A stretch of 24,920 nucleotides of DNA from an uncultured Actinomycetes bacterium (GCA_937927875.1 CALEYV010000093.1:1-24920), one strand, 5' to 3'. Shown: positions 1 through 8,018, counted from the stretch's first letter. Notes: generated by a model not told the origin, from the sequence alone. Program-made: numbers and translations.

Positions 1-296
1 CCGGTGCGAACCGTCACATCGCCGTGGCCGACCACCGTCTCGTCCAATACCGCGACGAGCCGGTCGTCAAACTCGACCGCTTCGACGTGGGCGCCGGTGT
101 CGGCGAGCGCGACGGTGAGCGCGCCGAGCCCGGGCCCGATCTCGAGCACGCGCGCGCCCGGTTCGAGGTCGGCGAGCCGCACGATGCGACGGGCCGTGTT
201 CGGGTCGTTGAGGAAGTGCTGCCCGAGCGAGCGCCGCGGTCGCAGCGCGTGCTCCGTCAGCAGGGCGCGGACAGCTGTCGGCGTGAGGACGGGCAC
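1..296 (-). CDS. rsmA: 16S rRNA dimethyladenosine transferase KsgA/RsmA (5' part, cut by window edge)
   Basis: This enzyme dimethylates the two adjacent adenines near the 3' end of 16S rRNA using S-adenosylmethionine, during small-subunit maturation. The visible N-terminal 98 residues contain the family signature GQHFLND (about residues 25-31), the SAM-binding motif VLEIGPGLGALT (50-61) and the acidic motif II in VEAVEFDDRL (71-80). The start is GTG at 296, 27 bp after the rpf-like gene, in the conserved actinobacterial order metG-tatD-rpf-ksgA. A -10-like TATTTT lies six bases upstream of the GTG and no Shine-Dalgarno is visible, so a leaderless transcript is plausible. The C-terminal part lies outside the window. 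Family identity is secure; the exact start is inferred. Confidence 0.93.
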   Translation of the reverse strand, partial: MPVLTPTAVRALLTEHALRPRRSLGQHFLNDPNTARRIVRLADLEPGARVLEIGPGLGALTVALADTGAHVEAVEFDDRLVAVLDETVVGHGDVTVRT

Positions 297-302
297 GAAG
301 GG

Positions 303-308
303 AAAATA
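303..308 (-). promoter_or_regulatory. -10 element (TATTTT) for a leaderless rsmA transcript
   Basis: TATTTT on the minus strand matches the actinobacterial TAnnnT consensus and is separated from the rsmA GTG by six bases. A transcript starting 6-7 nt downstream would begin at the start codon. No clear -35 is visible. It lies in the short gap after the rpf stop, so rsmA may have its own promoter besides read-through. Confidence 0.5.
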
Positions 309-323
309 CTGCTGCGGCGCGGG

Positions 324-2015
324 TCAGCCGTAGCCGAGTTTCTTCCCGCAGCCCCAAGCGCTAAACCCGTAGCGGGCCCGAATGCGCTCGGCGACGATGA
401 TCTGCTGCTCGCGGGTCGCCTGGCCCGCGTTGGCGCCGAACTGCTGGCCGCCGAAGGCGTTCCACGTCCCGTTGTAGATGCCGGTCCCGCCCGAGTACAG
501 CGGACCCTGCATGGCCCAGTTCCCGCCCGTCTCGCAGTTGGCGATGGCGTCCCAGCGCGGGTCGGCCTTGGTGCCGTAGTAGTGGACAGGTGCCTGGGCC
601 GTCACGACCGGCACCTGCGACACCGGGGTCTGCCCGACCGCGGAGCCGTTGTTGCTCGTGACCTCGTAGGTGACCTTCAGGATGCCGTGCACGGCGGCCT
701 GTTCGCGGGTCTGTCCGACCGGCAGGTTGGGGTCGGGCAGCGTCTGCAGCGGCAGGTCGTAGGGCTGGAGGTTCGAGGTCAGGCTCACTCCCACCCGGAT
801 CACCTGCACGAACGGGTTGTCGAGCGGGATGACGGTATCGATGGGCGGCGACGTGTAGTCCGAGGGGCCGAGGACCACCTTGTAGTAGTCGAGCAGCTCG
901 CGCACCGTGCGCACCGGCAGCTTGTAGTTGACGCCCTGGCCGTCCAGGCTGAGGGTCCCGACCCGCACCGTGCGCAGCTGCAGCGTCACCCCCGAGGAGA
1001 GCCGGGCGGGCGGGTTGAGGATGGCGACGCTGGACGGGAGCTTCAGGCTGGCGACGAACGCGTGGGGCAGCGAGCGCGCCGTGTAGAGGACGCGCATGAG
1101 CCCGTCGAGGTCGACGGTCACCGGGAAGGCGCGATGCACGCGGATCGTCATCCCGTCCGAGAGCGTGTCGGTCCGCGGCGGGTCGACGATGTCCTCGCGC
1201 CGGACGCTCACGTGCTGCTCTCGCAGGAGCGCGCCGACGGTGTTCTGGCCGCTGACGGCCGAGAGGAGTCGGCCGTCGACGCGGACCTGGACATGGTCCC
1301 CGCTGCTGAAGATCTGCGGGACGGTGTAGAAGCCGACGATCACGAGCGAGGCGGCGACGACGGCGGCGACGACGCGGCGGGGCGAGACGCCGGTGAGCGC
1401 CCGTCGGCGCGGCCGCGGCGCCGCCGGGGGACCAGTCGCGGTGGCGCGGTCGGGGTCGACGAGCTCGGTGATCTCGGGCAGGTCCTCGACCTCGGGCAGG
1501 GGCAGCCAGGTCGTCTCGTCGTGCGGCTCGGCCCGAGCCGGCGACGGCGTGCCGACCGGGATGTCGCGAGCCGCGGTGTCGTCGGCGGGCGGCGCGGTGA
1601 GCAGCTCGTCGATCTGGGGCAGGTCCTCGACCTCGGGCAGGGGCAGCCACGTCGTCTCGTCGTGCGGCTCGGCCCGGGCCGGCGACGGCAGCCCGACCGG
1701 GATGTCCCGGGACCCGGTGTCGTCGGGGGGCGGCGTCGCGACGAGGTCGTGGATCTCGGGCAGGCCCTCGAGCCCGGGCAGCGGCAGCCACGTCGTCTCG
1801 TCGTGGGGCTCGGCGCGGGCCGGGGAGGGGCGCACGACCTCAGCCACGTGGGTGCTCGACGGCCGCTGGCCGGCGCGGTGGCGACGACGCCAGCGAGAAG
1901 CCCGCTCGGTATCGGGAATGACAGCCTCCAGGGAGCTGCGCGGTGGGTCGGGCCGCCCCGCGTGTCCCCCTCGAGGCGTGGCCGGGACCGTATCGAAGGG
2001 GGCATCTTCTCGCAA
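324..2015 (-). CDS. Resuscitation-promoting factor, RpfB-like (DUF348, G5, transglycosylase-like domain)
   Basis: Predicted cell-wall-cleaving muralytic enzyme of the Rpf family, which in actinobacteria stimulates growth of dormant cells. Residues 1-210 are a cytoplasmic, Pro/Asp-rich segment containing three near-identical 47-residue repeats. A single membrane segment follows (about 212-235), then a DUF348 domain (about 241-295) and probably more DUF348-like sequence, a G5-like region (about 430-475) and the C-terminal Rpf domain (about 485-563). The Rpf domain has the motif WDAIANCETGGNW with presumed catalytic Glu495, and Cys494/Cys556 for a disulfide. The start is a TTG at 2015 preceded by GAGGG. 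No ATG is available in frame between the tatD stop and the repeats, and GTG at residue 57 is an alternative. It sits between tatD (39-bp gap) and ksgA exactly as rpfB does in mycobacteria. The N-terminal repeats are unusual for the family. Confidence 0.93.
   Translation of the reverse strand: MREDAPFDTVPATPRGGHAGRPDPPRSSLEAVIPDTERASRWRRRHRAGQRPSSTHVAEVVRPSPARAEPHDETTWLPLPGLEGLPEIHDLVATPPPDDTGSRDIPVGLPSPARAEPHDETTWLPLPEVEDLPQIDELLTAPPADDTAARDIPVGTPSPARAEPHDETTWLPLPEVEDLPEITELVDPDRATATGPPAAPRPRRRALTGVSPRRVVAAVVAASLVIVGFYTVPQIFSSGDHVQVRVDGRLLSAVSGQNTVGALLREQHVSVRREDIVDPPRTDTLSDGMTIRVHRAFPVTVDLDGLMRVLYTARSLPHAFVASLKLPSSVAILNPPARLSSGVTLQLRTVRVGTLSLDGQGVNYKLPVRTVRELLDYYKVVLGPSDYTSPPIDTVIPLDNPFVQVIRVGVSLTSNLQPYDLPLQTLPDPNLPVGQTREQAAVHGILKVTYEVTSNNGSAVGQTPVSQVPVVTAQAPVHYYGTKADPRWDAIANCETGGNWAMQGPLYSGGTGIYNGTWNAFGGQQFGANAGQATREQQIIVAERIRARYGFSAWGCGKKLGYG
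1449..1829 (-). repeat. Three tandem 141-bp coding repeats in the rpf-like gene
   Basis: Units begin at 1829, 1688 and 1547 (reading the minus strand), a period of 141 bp or 47 codons. Each contains SPARAEPHDETTWLPLP followed by an acidic LPxI segment. The first 17-18 residues are identical in all three units, while the spacers (DIPVG and acidic stretches) vary slightly. Nucleotide identity is also high, suggesting recent duplication or gene conversion. The repeats lie on the cytoplasmic side of the membrane helix. Confidence 0.93.
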
Positions 2016-2054
2016 CGACCCTCGGGGAGGCCGAATCCGACGTATTTGCCCTGC

Positions 2055-2834
2055 TCAGGGCGCCGGGTGGAGCCCTAACACGGCCCGCGCCGCGGCTCGG
2101 GTGGCCTCCGCCACCTCGGTCGGCTCCCGACCCGTCGCCGCCGCGACGGCCGCCCCGACCAGGGGGACGAAGGCGGGCTCGTTCTCGGCGCCCCGGTGCG
2201 GGACCGGCGCCAGGTAGGGCGCGTCGGTCTCGATGAGCACCCGGTCGGGCGGCGTCACCGCTGCCGCGGCGCGGACGTCGGCCGCGCTCCGGAACGTGAC
2301 GATGCCGCTGAACGACAGCCAGCACCCGAGCTCGAGGGCCCGCCGGGCCTCGTCGGGGCCGCCGGTGAAGCAGTGCAGCACCGTCGCCGGGGGCGGGGCC
2401 TCGTCGGCGAGGACCCGGAACGTGTCGTCCCAGGCGTCGCGGCTGTGGACGACTAGGGAGCGCCCGAGATCACGCGCCAGCGCGACGTGGCGGCGGAACG
2501 CCGCCTCCTGCTCGGCGGCCGGGCTGTGCCGGTAGTGGAAGTCGAGGCCGGTCTCGCCGATCGCCACGACGCCGTCGCCGGCCGCGAGCTCGACCAGCTC
2601 GTCCCACTCGTCATGGAGGCGCGTCGCGTCGTGGGGGTGGAGCCCGACCGTGGCCACCACGTCGTCGTGCCGAGCCGCCAGCTCGACCGCGGCGCGCGAG
2701 GACGCGGCGTCGGTGCCGACGCAGACGACCGCCGTCACGCCGGCGGCCCGGCCCCGCTCGAGCGCGGCGTCGGCGCCGCCGGTGATCGCGGTGAGGTGGG
2801 CGTGCGAGTCGACCCAGGCCGGCTCGGCGGGCAC
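2055..2834 (-). CDS. tatD: TatD-family metal-dependent hydrolase/DNase
   Basis: 259-residue TIM-barrel amidohydrolase of the TatD family, members of which are metal-dependent 3'-5' exonucleases. Metal ligands and motifs are visible: DSHAHL (His11, His13), Glu94 in AIGETGLDFH, His130 in LVVHSRDA, His154 in LHCFTGG and Asp204 in ETDAPYL. The GTG start at 2834 comes five bases after the metG stop, so the two are probably translated from one message. Length is typical of the family. The open frame runs far upstream antiphase to metG, but the homology begins just after this GTG. Confidence 0.95.
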   Translation of the reverse strand: MPAEPAWVDSHAHLTAITGGADAALERGRAAGVTAVVCVGTDAASSRAAVELAARHDDVVATVGLHPHDATRLHDEWDELVELAAGDGVVAIGETGLDFHYRHSPAAEQEAAFRRHVALARDLGRSLVVHSRDAWDDTFRVLADEAPPPATVLHCFTGGPDEARRALELGCWLSFSGIVTFRSAADVRAAAAVTPPDRVLIETDAPYLAPVPHRGAENEPAFVPLVGAAVAAATGREPTEVAEATRAAARAVLGLHPAP

Positions 2835-2839
2835 GGGCG

Positions 2840-4357
2840 TCAGGGCTCGAGGCGGGGGAACAGCGGCTCGCCCTTCTCGAGCTGCGTCCCGGTGGGCCCG
2901 AGGCCCCAGGCCGCCGCGCCGGGCAGGCGCTGGTCCTCGGGGCGCCCCGGCAGCCCGAGGCGCCGCCACAGCTCCGCGCTGGCGCGCGGGATCACGGGCG
3001 ACGCCAGCAGCGCCACCACGCGCAGCGCCTCGAGGCAGTCGCCGAGCACGGCGGCCGTCGCCGCTGCATCGCCGGCCTTGTGGAGCCGCCACGGCTCCGT
3101 CGCCTCGATGTAGGAGTTGGCGGCCCGGATGAGCTCCCAGACCGCGGCGAGGCCGGCCGCGTAGTCGAGCCGGTCCATCCCCGCCTCCATGCCCTCGGCG
3201 GCGCGCGCGGCCGCCTCCCGCAGCGGGCCGTCGTCGCGCGCGTCGGGGGCGACCCCGTCGCAGTAGCTGGCGGTCATGTTCAGGACCCGGTTGGCGAGGT
3301 TCCCGAAGTTGTTGGCGAGATCCGCGTTGTAGCGGGCGAGCATCGACTCGTAGCTGAAGTCGCCGTCGGGCCCGAACCGCTGGTCGGCGAGAAAGTGGTA
3401 CCGAAACCCGTCGGAGCCGAAGTCGGCCACCAGGTCGGCGGGCGCGATCTGGTTCAGCGCCGTCTTGCTCATCTTCTCGCCGCCGACGAGCAGGAACCCG
3501 TGCGCGAACACGCACTTCGGGGGGGCCTCGCCGGCCGCCATCAGCATCGCCGGCCAGTACACGGCGTGAAAGCGCAGGATGTCCTTGCCGACGATGTGGT
3601 AGTCGGCCGGCCAGTAGCGGTCGAACCCGGCCCGGTCGTGGCCGTACCCGATCGCCGAGCAGTAGTTGAAGAGGGCGTCGAACCACACGTAGGTCACGTG
3701 GGCGGGGTCCCAGGGCAGCGGGATGCCCCACGACAGCGACGTGCGGCTCATCGAGAAGTCGCGCAGGCCCTGCTTGATGAACCCGAGCACCTCGTTGCGG
3801 CGGCTCTCGGGCTGCACCGCCTCCGGGTGAGCGCCGTAGTACTCGAGCAGCTGATCGGTGAAGCGAGAGAGCTGGAAGAAGTAGTTCTCCTCGGTGACCC
3901 GCTCGACCGGCCGCCCGTGCACCGGGCAGAGCCCGTCCACCAGCTCGTCCTCGGTGTAGTAGGCCTCGCAGGCGACGCAGTACAGGCCCTCGTAGATCCC
4001 GAGCTCGATGAAGCCGCGGTCGTAGACGACCTGGAGGAACTGCTGGACCGCCTCGTAGTGGCGGGGCTCGGTGGTGCGGATGAAGTCGGTGCTCGTGATG
4101 TCGAGCAGCCGCCACGCCTCCCGGTACCGGGCGCTGGTCCGGTCGGCCCACTCGCGGGGGGTGACGCCCTGCTCCTCGGCCGCGCGCTGCACCTTCAGGC
4201 CGTGCTCGTCGGTGCCGGTGAGGAAGAACACGTCGTCGCCCCACAGCCGCCGCCAGCGCGCGATCGCGTCGGCGGCCACGGTCGGGTAGGCGTGCCCGAT
4301 GTGTGGCGCGTCGTTGACGTAGTAGATCGGCGTCGTGACGTAGAACGGCGTGGCCAT
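2840..4357 (-). CDS. metG: Methionyl-tRNA synthetase
   Basis: Class I aminoacyl-tRNA synthetase charging tRNA-Met, 505 residues. The HIGH motif is at residues 19-22 (DAPHIGHAYP), and the insertion domain carries a Cys127-x2-Cys130 and Cys144-x2-His147 metal-binding set. The KMSK loop is at 295-298 (GGEKMSKTALNQI), followed by the helical anticodon domain. There is no C-terminal tRNA-binding dimerisation domain, as in the short actinobacterial MetS type. The ATG at 4357 is chosen because homology begins there; the frame stays open upstream to 4624 only as Arg/Pro-rich shadow. A TAGCCT element seven bases upstream and no Shine-Dalgarno suggest leaderless transcription. tatD follows after five bases. 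Confidence 0.97.
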   Translation of the reverse strand: MATPFYVTTPIYYVNDAPHIGHAYPTVAADAIARWRRLWGDDVFFLTGTDEHGLKVQRAAEEQGVTPREWADRTSARYREAWRLLDITSTDFIRTTEPRHYEAVQQFLQVVYDRGFIELGIYEGLYCVACEAYYTEDELVDGLCPVHGRPVERVTEENYFFQLSRFTDQLLEYYGAHPEAVQPESRRNEVLGFIKQGLRDFSMSRTSLSWGIPLPWDPAHVTYVWFDALFNYCSAIGYGHDRAGFDRYWPADYHIVGKDILRFHAVYWPAMLMAAGEAPPKCVFAHGFLLVGGEKMSKTALNQIAPADLVADFGSDGFRYHFLADQRFGPDGDFSYESMLARYNADLANNFGNLANRVLNMTASYCDGVAPDARDDGPLREAAARAAEGMEAGMDRLDYAAGLAAVWELIRAANSYIEATEPWRLHKAGDAAATAAVLGDCLEALRVVALLASPVIPRASAELWRRLGLPGRPEDQRLPGAAAWGLGPTGTQLEKGEPLFPRLEP

Positions 4358-4364
4358 CGAGCCC

Positions 4365-4370
4365 AGGCTA
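4365..4370 (-). promoter_or_regulatory. -10 element (TAGCCT) for metG, overlapping the rsmI stop codon
   Basis: TAGCCT on the minus strand is followed by exactly seven bases and the metG ATG. The first three bases are the rsmI TAG stop. The same hexamer and spacing occur before the ychF-like gene and serC, which supports a real promoter. It would give metG a leaderless transcript independent of the upstream genes. Confidence 0.6.
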
Positions 4371-5231
4371 CCGACCGGGTTCGCGCGCCCGACCCGGATT
4401 GCCGCGCGCCGCGACCACCGCGTCGTACGCCCGCCGCCGCGGCACTCCGAGCTCGGCCGCGACCTGCATCGCGGCGTCCTTCGCCGACCGGCCGGCGGCG
4501 ACGGCGGCGGCCGCGGCCGCGGCGACGTCCTCGTCGGAGGGCTCGACGGGCGCGGCGCCGCCGAGCACGAGCACGAACTCGCCGCGCGGCGGATGCTCGC
4601 CGACGTGGTCGAGCGCGCTGGCAACGGTCCCGCGGACCACCTCCTCGTGCAGCTTCGTGAGCTCGCGGGCCAGGACGAGGGGCCGGTTCGGCCCGACCGC
4701 GTCGAGCAGCTCAGCCAGGGTGTCGGCCAGGCGGTGCGGGGATTCGAACAGCACCGTGGAGCGCGGCTCCTCCACCAGCTCGGCCAGGCGCCGCCGGCGG
4801 GCGGTCGCCTTGCCGGGCAGGAAGCCCTCGAACGCGAACCGGTCGGTCGGCAGCCCCGAGACGACGAGCGCGGTGAGCGCGGCGCTGGGGCCGGGCACGA
4901 CCCCGACCGTTACGCCGGCGTCGAGGCAGGTCCGGACGAGGCGGGCGCCGGGGTCCGAGATCCCGGGCATGCCGGCGTCCGTGACGACGGCGACGGTGGC
5001 GCCGGCCTGGATGGCGTCGACGAGCTCGGCGGCGCGGGCCCGCTCGTTGTGCTCGTGAACCGCGACGAGCCGATGGCCGGCCGGCACGCCGGCGTGGCTG
5101 AGCAGGGCCCGGGTGCGGCGGGTGTCCTCAGCCGCGATCACATCGGCGTCGCGCAGCGTCTCGACGGCGCGGGGGGTCAGGTCGCCGAGATTGCCGATCG
5201 GCGTCCCGACGAGCACGAGGCGGCCGGTCAC
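4368..5231 (-). CDS. rsmI: 16S rRNA (cytidine1402-2'-O)-methyltransferase RsmI
   Basis: SAM-dependent tetrapyrrole-methylase-fold enzyme that 2'-O-methylates C1402 of 16S rRNA; 287 residues. Family motifs are GTPIGNLGDLTPRA near the N-terminus, AAEDTRRTRALL, VTDAGMPGISDPG (SAM-binding region), VVPGPSAALTALVVSGLP, and a C-terminal GRSAKDAAMQVA segment. The start is GTG at 5231, which overlaps the ychF-like stop by four bases (GTGA), implying translational coupling. The open frame extends to 5411 but that part is antiphase shadow of the ychF-like gene. The stop is 10 bp before metG. Confidence 0.95.
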   Translation of the reverse strand: MTGRLVLVGTPIGNLGDLTPRAVETLRDADVIAAEDTRRTRALLSHAGVPAGHRLVAVHEHNERARAAELVDAIQAGATVAVVTDAGMPGISDPGARLVRTCLDAGVTVGVVPGPSAALTALVVSGLPTDRFAFEGFLPGKATARRRRLAELVEEPRSTVLFESPHRLADTLAELLDAVGPNRPLVLARELTKLHEEVVRGTVASALDHVGEHPPRGEFVLVLGGAAPVEPSDEDVAAAAAAAVAAGRSAKDAAMQVAAELGVPRRRAYDAVVAARGNPGRAREPGR

Positions 5232-6250
5232 ACGTTGAACCGGATCTCGAGCACGTCGCCGTCCTGCACGACGTAGTCCTTGCCCTCGACCCGCAGCTTC
5301 CCGAGCTCCTTCGCGGCGGTCCACGACCCGATCTCGAGCAGCTCCTCCCATCCGATCACCTCGGCCCGGATGAAGCCGCGCTGCAGGTCGGAGTGGATGA
5401 CACCGGCGCACTCCGGTGCCGTGGCCCCGGCCCGGAACGTCCAGGCGCGCGACTCCTTCTCGCCGGTGGTGAGGAAGACACGCCGGCCCAGCAGGTGCAG
5501 CGCGGCGCGGGCCAGGCGCGGCACCACGCTCTCGGGCACGCCGAGCTCGGCGAGGAGCTGGGCGCGCTCGGCTCCCGCGGCGGCGACGACGTCCGGGTCG
5601 CTCTCGAGCTCGACGCAGACCGCGAGCGCGTCCTCGCCGAACGGCCCCGCGAGCCCGTCGGCGGCGTCGAGCTGGTCGACGTCGATGTTCACGACCACCA
5701 GCGACGGCTTGTTCGTCAGCAGGAACACCGGCTCGAGCCGGGCCCGGTCGTCGGCACCGACGTCGGACCGGTAGAGCGGGACGCCGTCGCTCAGCGCGGC
5801 CTCGGCCCGCTCGAGCGCACCCACCTCGGCCGCCAGCGACGCGTCGCCCTTCGCGGCCCGCCGCTGCTTGTCGAGCCGGGCCTCGACCGAGCCGAGGTCG
5901 GCGAGGATCAGCTCCTCCTCGAGCGCCCGGAGCTCGGGCTCGGGGTCGTGCCCGCCGCCGGCCCGCACAACGAAGAGGATGGCGTCGCAGTCGCGGAGGG
6001 AACCGAGCAGGCGGCTCCCGAGTCCCTTGCCCGCCTCGGCCGACAGCGCCGGCAGCATCGCGAGCTGGAACGTGGCCCGGACGACCTGCTTCGAGCGTGA
6101 CATCTCGGCCAGTCGGTCGAGGCGCTCGTCGGGGATGCTGACCATCCCGAGGACCCGGTCGGCGGCACTCGATGCGTCGTGCCCGGTCAGCGCGGCGAAG
6201 ACGCCGTCGTGGCCCGAGTCGGCCAGCCCGACGAGCCCGAGGTGCTCCAC
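5228..6250 (-). CDS. YchF/OLA1-like protein with degenerate nucleotide-binding motifs (DUF933 C-terminus)
   Basis: Homologue of the ribosome-associated ATPase YchF over about 340 residues, close to the usual 360. The C-terminal TGS-like (DUF933) part is intact: RRVFLTTGEKESRAWTFRAG, AGVIHSDLQRGFIRAEVI and KDYVVQDGDVLEIRFNV. The N-terminal G domain is recognisable but broken. The P-loop GLPNVGKST is GLADSGHDG here (residues 8-16), with no Lys or Ser/Thr. The DIAGL switch-II motif is AMLPA in RATFQLAMLPALSAEA, and the NVNE specificity motif is NIDV. The switch-I region is shortened. It therefore probably does not bind or hydrolyse ATP in the usual way. The GTG start at 6250 follows TAGCCT by seven bases. 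It is coupled to rsmI by a four-base overlap. Functional role unknown. Confidence 0.9.
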   Translation of the reverse strand: MEHLGLVGLADSGHDGVFAALTGHDASSAADRVLGMVSIPDERLDRLAEMSRSKQVVRATFQLAMLPALSAEAGKGLGSRLLGSLRDCDAILFVVRAGGGHDPEPELRALEEELILADLGSVEARLDKQRRAAKGDASLAAEVGALERAEAALSDGVPLYRSDVGADDRARLEPVFLLTNKPSLVVVNIDVDQLDAADGLAGPFGEDALAVCVELESDPDVVAAAGAERAQLLAELGVPESVVPRLARAALHLLGRRVFLTTGEKESRAWTFRAGATAPECAGVIHSDLQRGFIRAEVIGWEELLEIGSWTAAKELGKLRVEGKDYVVQDGDVLEIRFNV

Positions 6251-6257
6251 CTCTCGG

Positions 6258-6263
6258 AGGCTA
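6258..6263 (-). promoter_or_regulatory. -10 element (TAGCCT) for a leaderless ychF-like/rsmI transcript
   Basis: TAGCCT on the minus strand is separated by seven bases from the GTG start, the same arrangement as metG and serC. The -35 region is not conserved between them. It would drive the ychF-like-rsmI unit and perhaps the whole block to rsmA. Confidence 0.6.
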
Positions 6264-6312
6264 TCGGCGGGTGGGTGCAGACTCTCGGGAGGACGTCGCC
6301 TTGGAGGGGATG

Positions 6313-6765
6313 ATGGCTGACCTGGCCGCGCTCGCTGACCGCCTCGAGATCGAGGAGGTCCTCACGCGCTATGCGTGGGCGCTCGACTCGAAGGAGTTCG
6401 ACCGCCTCGACGACGTGTTCACCGCCGACGCGCACATCGACTACACGAGCTCGGGTGGTGTCGCGGGCGCGTTCCCGGAGGTGAAGGCCTGGCTGGCCCA
6501 GGTGCTGCCGCACTTCCCCGCCTACCAGCACCTGGTGACGAACAAGGACATCCGGGTCGACGGCGACGGCGCCACCAGCCGGTCCGAGTTCTACAACCCG
6601 ATGGTCACCGCCAAGCCGGACGGCTCCCGCGGCATCTTCTTCGTCGGCGGCGAGTACCACGACCAGCTGACCCGCACGCCGCAGGGTTGGCGGATCACGG
6701 ACCGGGTCGAGAAGTCGATCTGGACCGACGGCGACTTCCCGGCCGTCCCCGAATCCGACGGTTAG
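6313..6765 (+). CDS. SnoaL/NTF2-like domain protein
   Basis: 150-residue cone-shaped NTF2-like (SnoaL_4-type) protein. The pattern LEIEEVLTRYAWALDSKEFDRLDDVFTADA, here seen over residues 10-40, is typical, as is the late TPQGWRITDRVEKSIW segment before the C-terminus. Members are small-molecule isomerases, hydratases, dehydratases or ligand-binding domains; the substrate cannot be told. ATG at 6313 is preferred over the adjacent ATG at 6310 because GGAGG ends five to six bases before it. A CAGACT at 6278-6283 may be its -10. The gene is divergent from the ychF-like gene and its stop overlaps that of the downstream protease on the other strand. Confidence 0.88.
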   Translation: MADLAALADRLEIEEVLTRYAWALDSKEFDRLDDVFTADAHIDYTSSGGVAGAFPEVKAWLAQVLPHFPAYQHLVTNKDIRVDGDGATSRSEFYNPMVTAKPDGSRGIFFVGGEYHDQLTRTPQGWRITDRVEKSIWTDGDFPAVPESDG

Positions 6766-8018
6766 GGGCAGGCGCCCGCGACGACGGCGTCGGCCTTCAG
6801 CAGCCCAACCGCCCCCGACTGGAAGTCGGTCGGCGCCGGCAGGGCGACCGCGCCGCTCGTGATGCGGGACGCCACCTGGGCCGGCGTGTCGGCGGGGCAG
6901 CGCTGCAGCACCAGCGCCGCGACCGCGCTCACGTGGGGCGTCGCCATCGACGTGCCGCTCAGGAAGGCGTAGCCGCTCGCGTTCGAGATCGCCGTGCCGC
7001 CGAACGGCACGGTGGAGAGGATGCTCACGCCGGGTGCGGCCACGGTGACGTACGGGTTGTTGTTCGAGAAGCTGGCCCGGCGGTCGGTCGATCCGTCGAG
7101 CGCGCCCACCGCGATCGTCCCCGCGAAGCCGGGCTGGCCGGCATAAGCACCGGGGTACTCCGGCTCGTCGGCGAACGCGCAGCCGCCGGCGCCGTTGAAG
7201 CCGTTGCCGGCCGCGGCGACGACCACGACCCCGCGCGAGATCGCGTCCAGCACCGACTGGCGCAGCACGGGGTCGTCGCCGCAACCGCCGAGGCTGAGGT
7301 TGATGACCTTCGCCCCGCCGCCGTTCACCGCGTCCGAGGCCCACTCGATGCCGGACGCCACCGTGCTCGTGTAGCCGGCGCCCTGGCAGTCCAGGACGCG
7401 GACCGGGACGATCGTGGCGTGGGGGGCACCGCCGACGACGCCGATCGTGTTGTCGACCGCAGCGATGGTCCCGGCGACGTGGGTGCCGTGCCCGTAGCCG
7501 TCGATGCGGGCGTAGTTGCTCGGCGGGTTGCCGACCACGAAGTCCGCGCCCGCGGTGACGTTGCCGGCCAGGTCGGGGTGGTTGGCCTGCACGCCGGTGT
7601 CGACGACCGCCACCCGCACCCCGGTGCCGTCGAGCCCGGCCGCCCACGCGGCCGGGAAGTCGTCCTGTGCCGCCTGCAGGTCGGTCTGGTTGGCCGAGTA
7701 GTCGGGGTTCTGGGTCGGGGTCACGGCCTGGGCGTGCACCGGCTGGTCGGGGCCGACGGCGAGGACGTGCCCGGTGGTCTGCAGCTGGTCGACCTCGTGG
7801 CTGACGTCAGCGGCCGTCGCGGCGTGGAACGTCACCACGTCCGAACGCGAGCCGCCCCGATCGATGAGCGCCACCTGGGCGTCGGAGCTCCGGCCGGCGC
7901 TGCTGCACAGCGTGCGGGACACCGGTGGCGGCGCCACCGCGAAGCAGCCCGCGGCGACGAGGCCGAGCGCCGCGACGATGCTCGAGCGGACGAGTCCCCG
8001 CCGGGCTCGTGGTCCCAT
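6762..8018 (-). CDS. Secreted subtilisin-like serine protease (S8 family)
   Basis: 418-residue S8 peptidase. The N-terminus has a basic region, a hydrophobic stretch and LVAAGC (Cys25), a relaxed lipobox, so it may be a lipoprotein or simply secreted. A short pro-region (about 36-110) precedes the catalytic domain. The triad is clear: Asp140 in VAVVDTGV, His177 in GYGHGTHVAGT and Ser357 in SGTSMATPH, with oxyanion Asn272 in AAAGN. Paired cysteines (Cys211, Cys246, Cys280, and Cys374 with Cys417) suggest disulfides, consistent with extracytoplasmic action. There is no C-terminal membrane anchor or LPXTG. The ATG at 8018 has GAGGG just upstream. Substrate unknown. It is convergent with the SnoaL-like gene. 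Confidence 0.95.
   Translation of the reverse strand: MGPRARRGLVRSSIVAALGLVAAGCFAVAPPPVSRTLCSSAGRSSDAQVALIDRGGSRSDVVTFHAATAADVSHEVDQLQTTGHVLAVGPDQPVHAQAVTPTQNPDYSANQTDLQAAQDDFPAAWAAGLDGTGVRVAVVDTGVQANHPDLAGNVTAGADFVVGNPPSNYARIDGYGHGTHVAGTIAAVDNTIGVVGGAPHATIVPVRVLDCQGAGYTSTVASGIEWASDAVNGGGAKVINLSLGGCGDDPVLRQSVLDAISRGVVVVAAAGNGFNGAGGCAFADEPEYPGAYAGQPGFAGTIAVGALDGSTDRRASFSNNNPYVTVAAPGVSILSTVPFGGTAISNASGYAFLSGTSMATPHVSAVAALVLQRCPADTPAQVASRITSGAVALPAPTDFQSGAVGLLKADAVVAGACP

Noticed and set aside
24..2078. 684-codon plus-strand open frame across the rpf and ksgA genes
   Set aside because: Arg/Val/Gly-rich composition without domains; it is the high-GC antisense shadow of the real rpf-like frame, which carries DUF348, G5 and Rpf motifs.
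4358..4624. N-terminal extension of MetG to 4624
   Set aside because: The extension is Ser/Pro/Arg-rich antiphase sequence overlapping rsmI; homology starts at MATPFYVTTPIYY.
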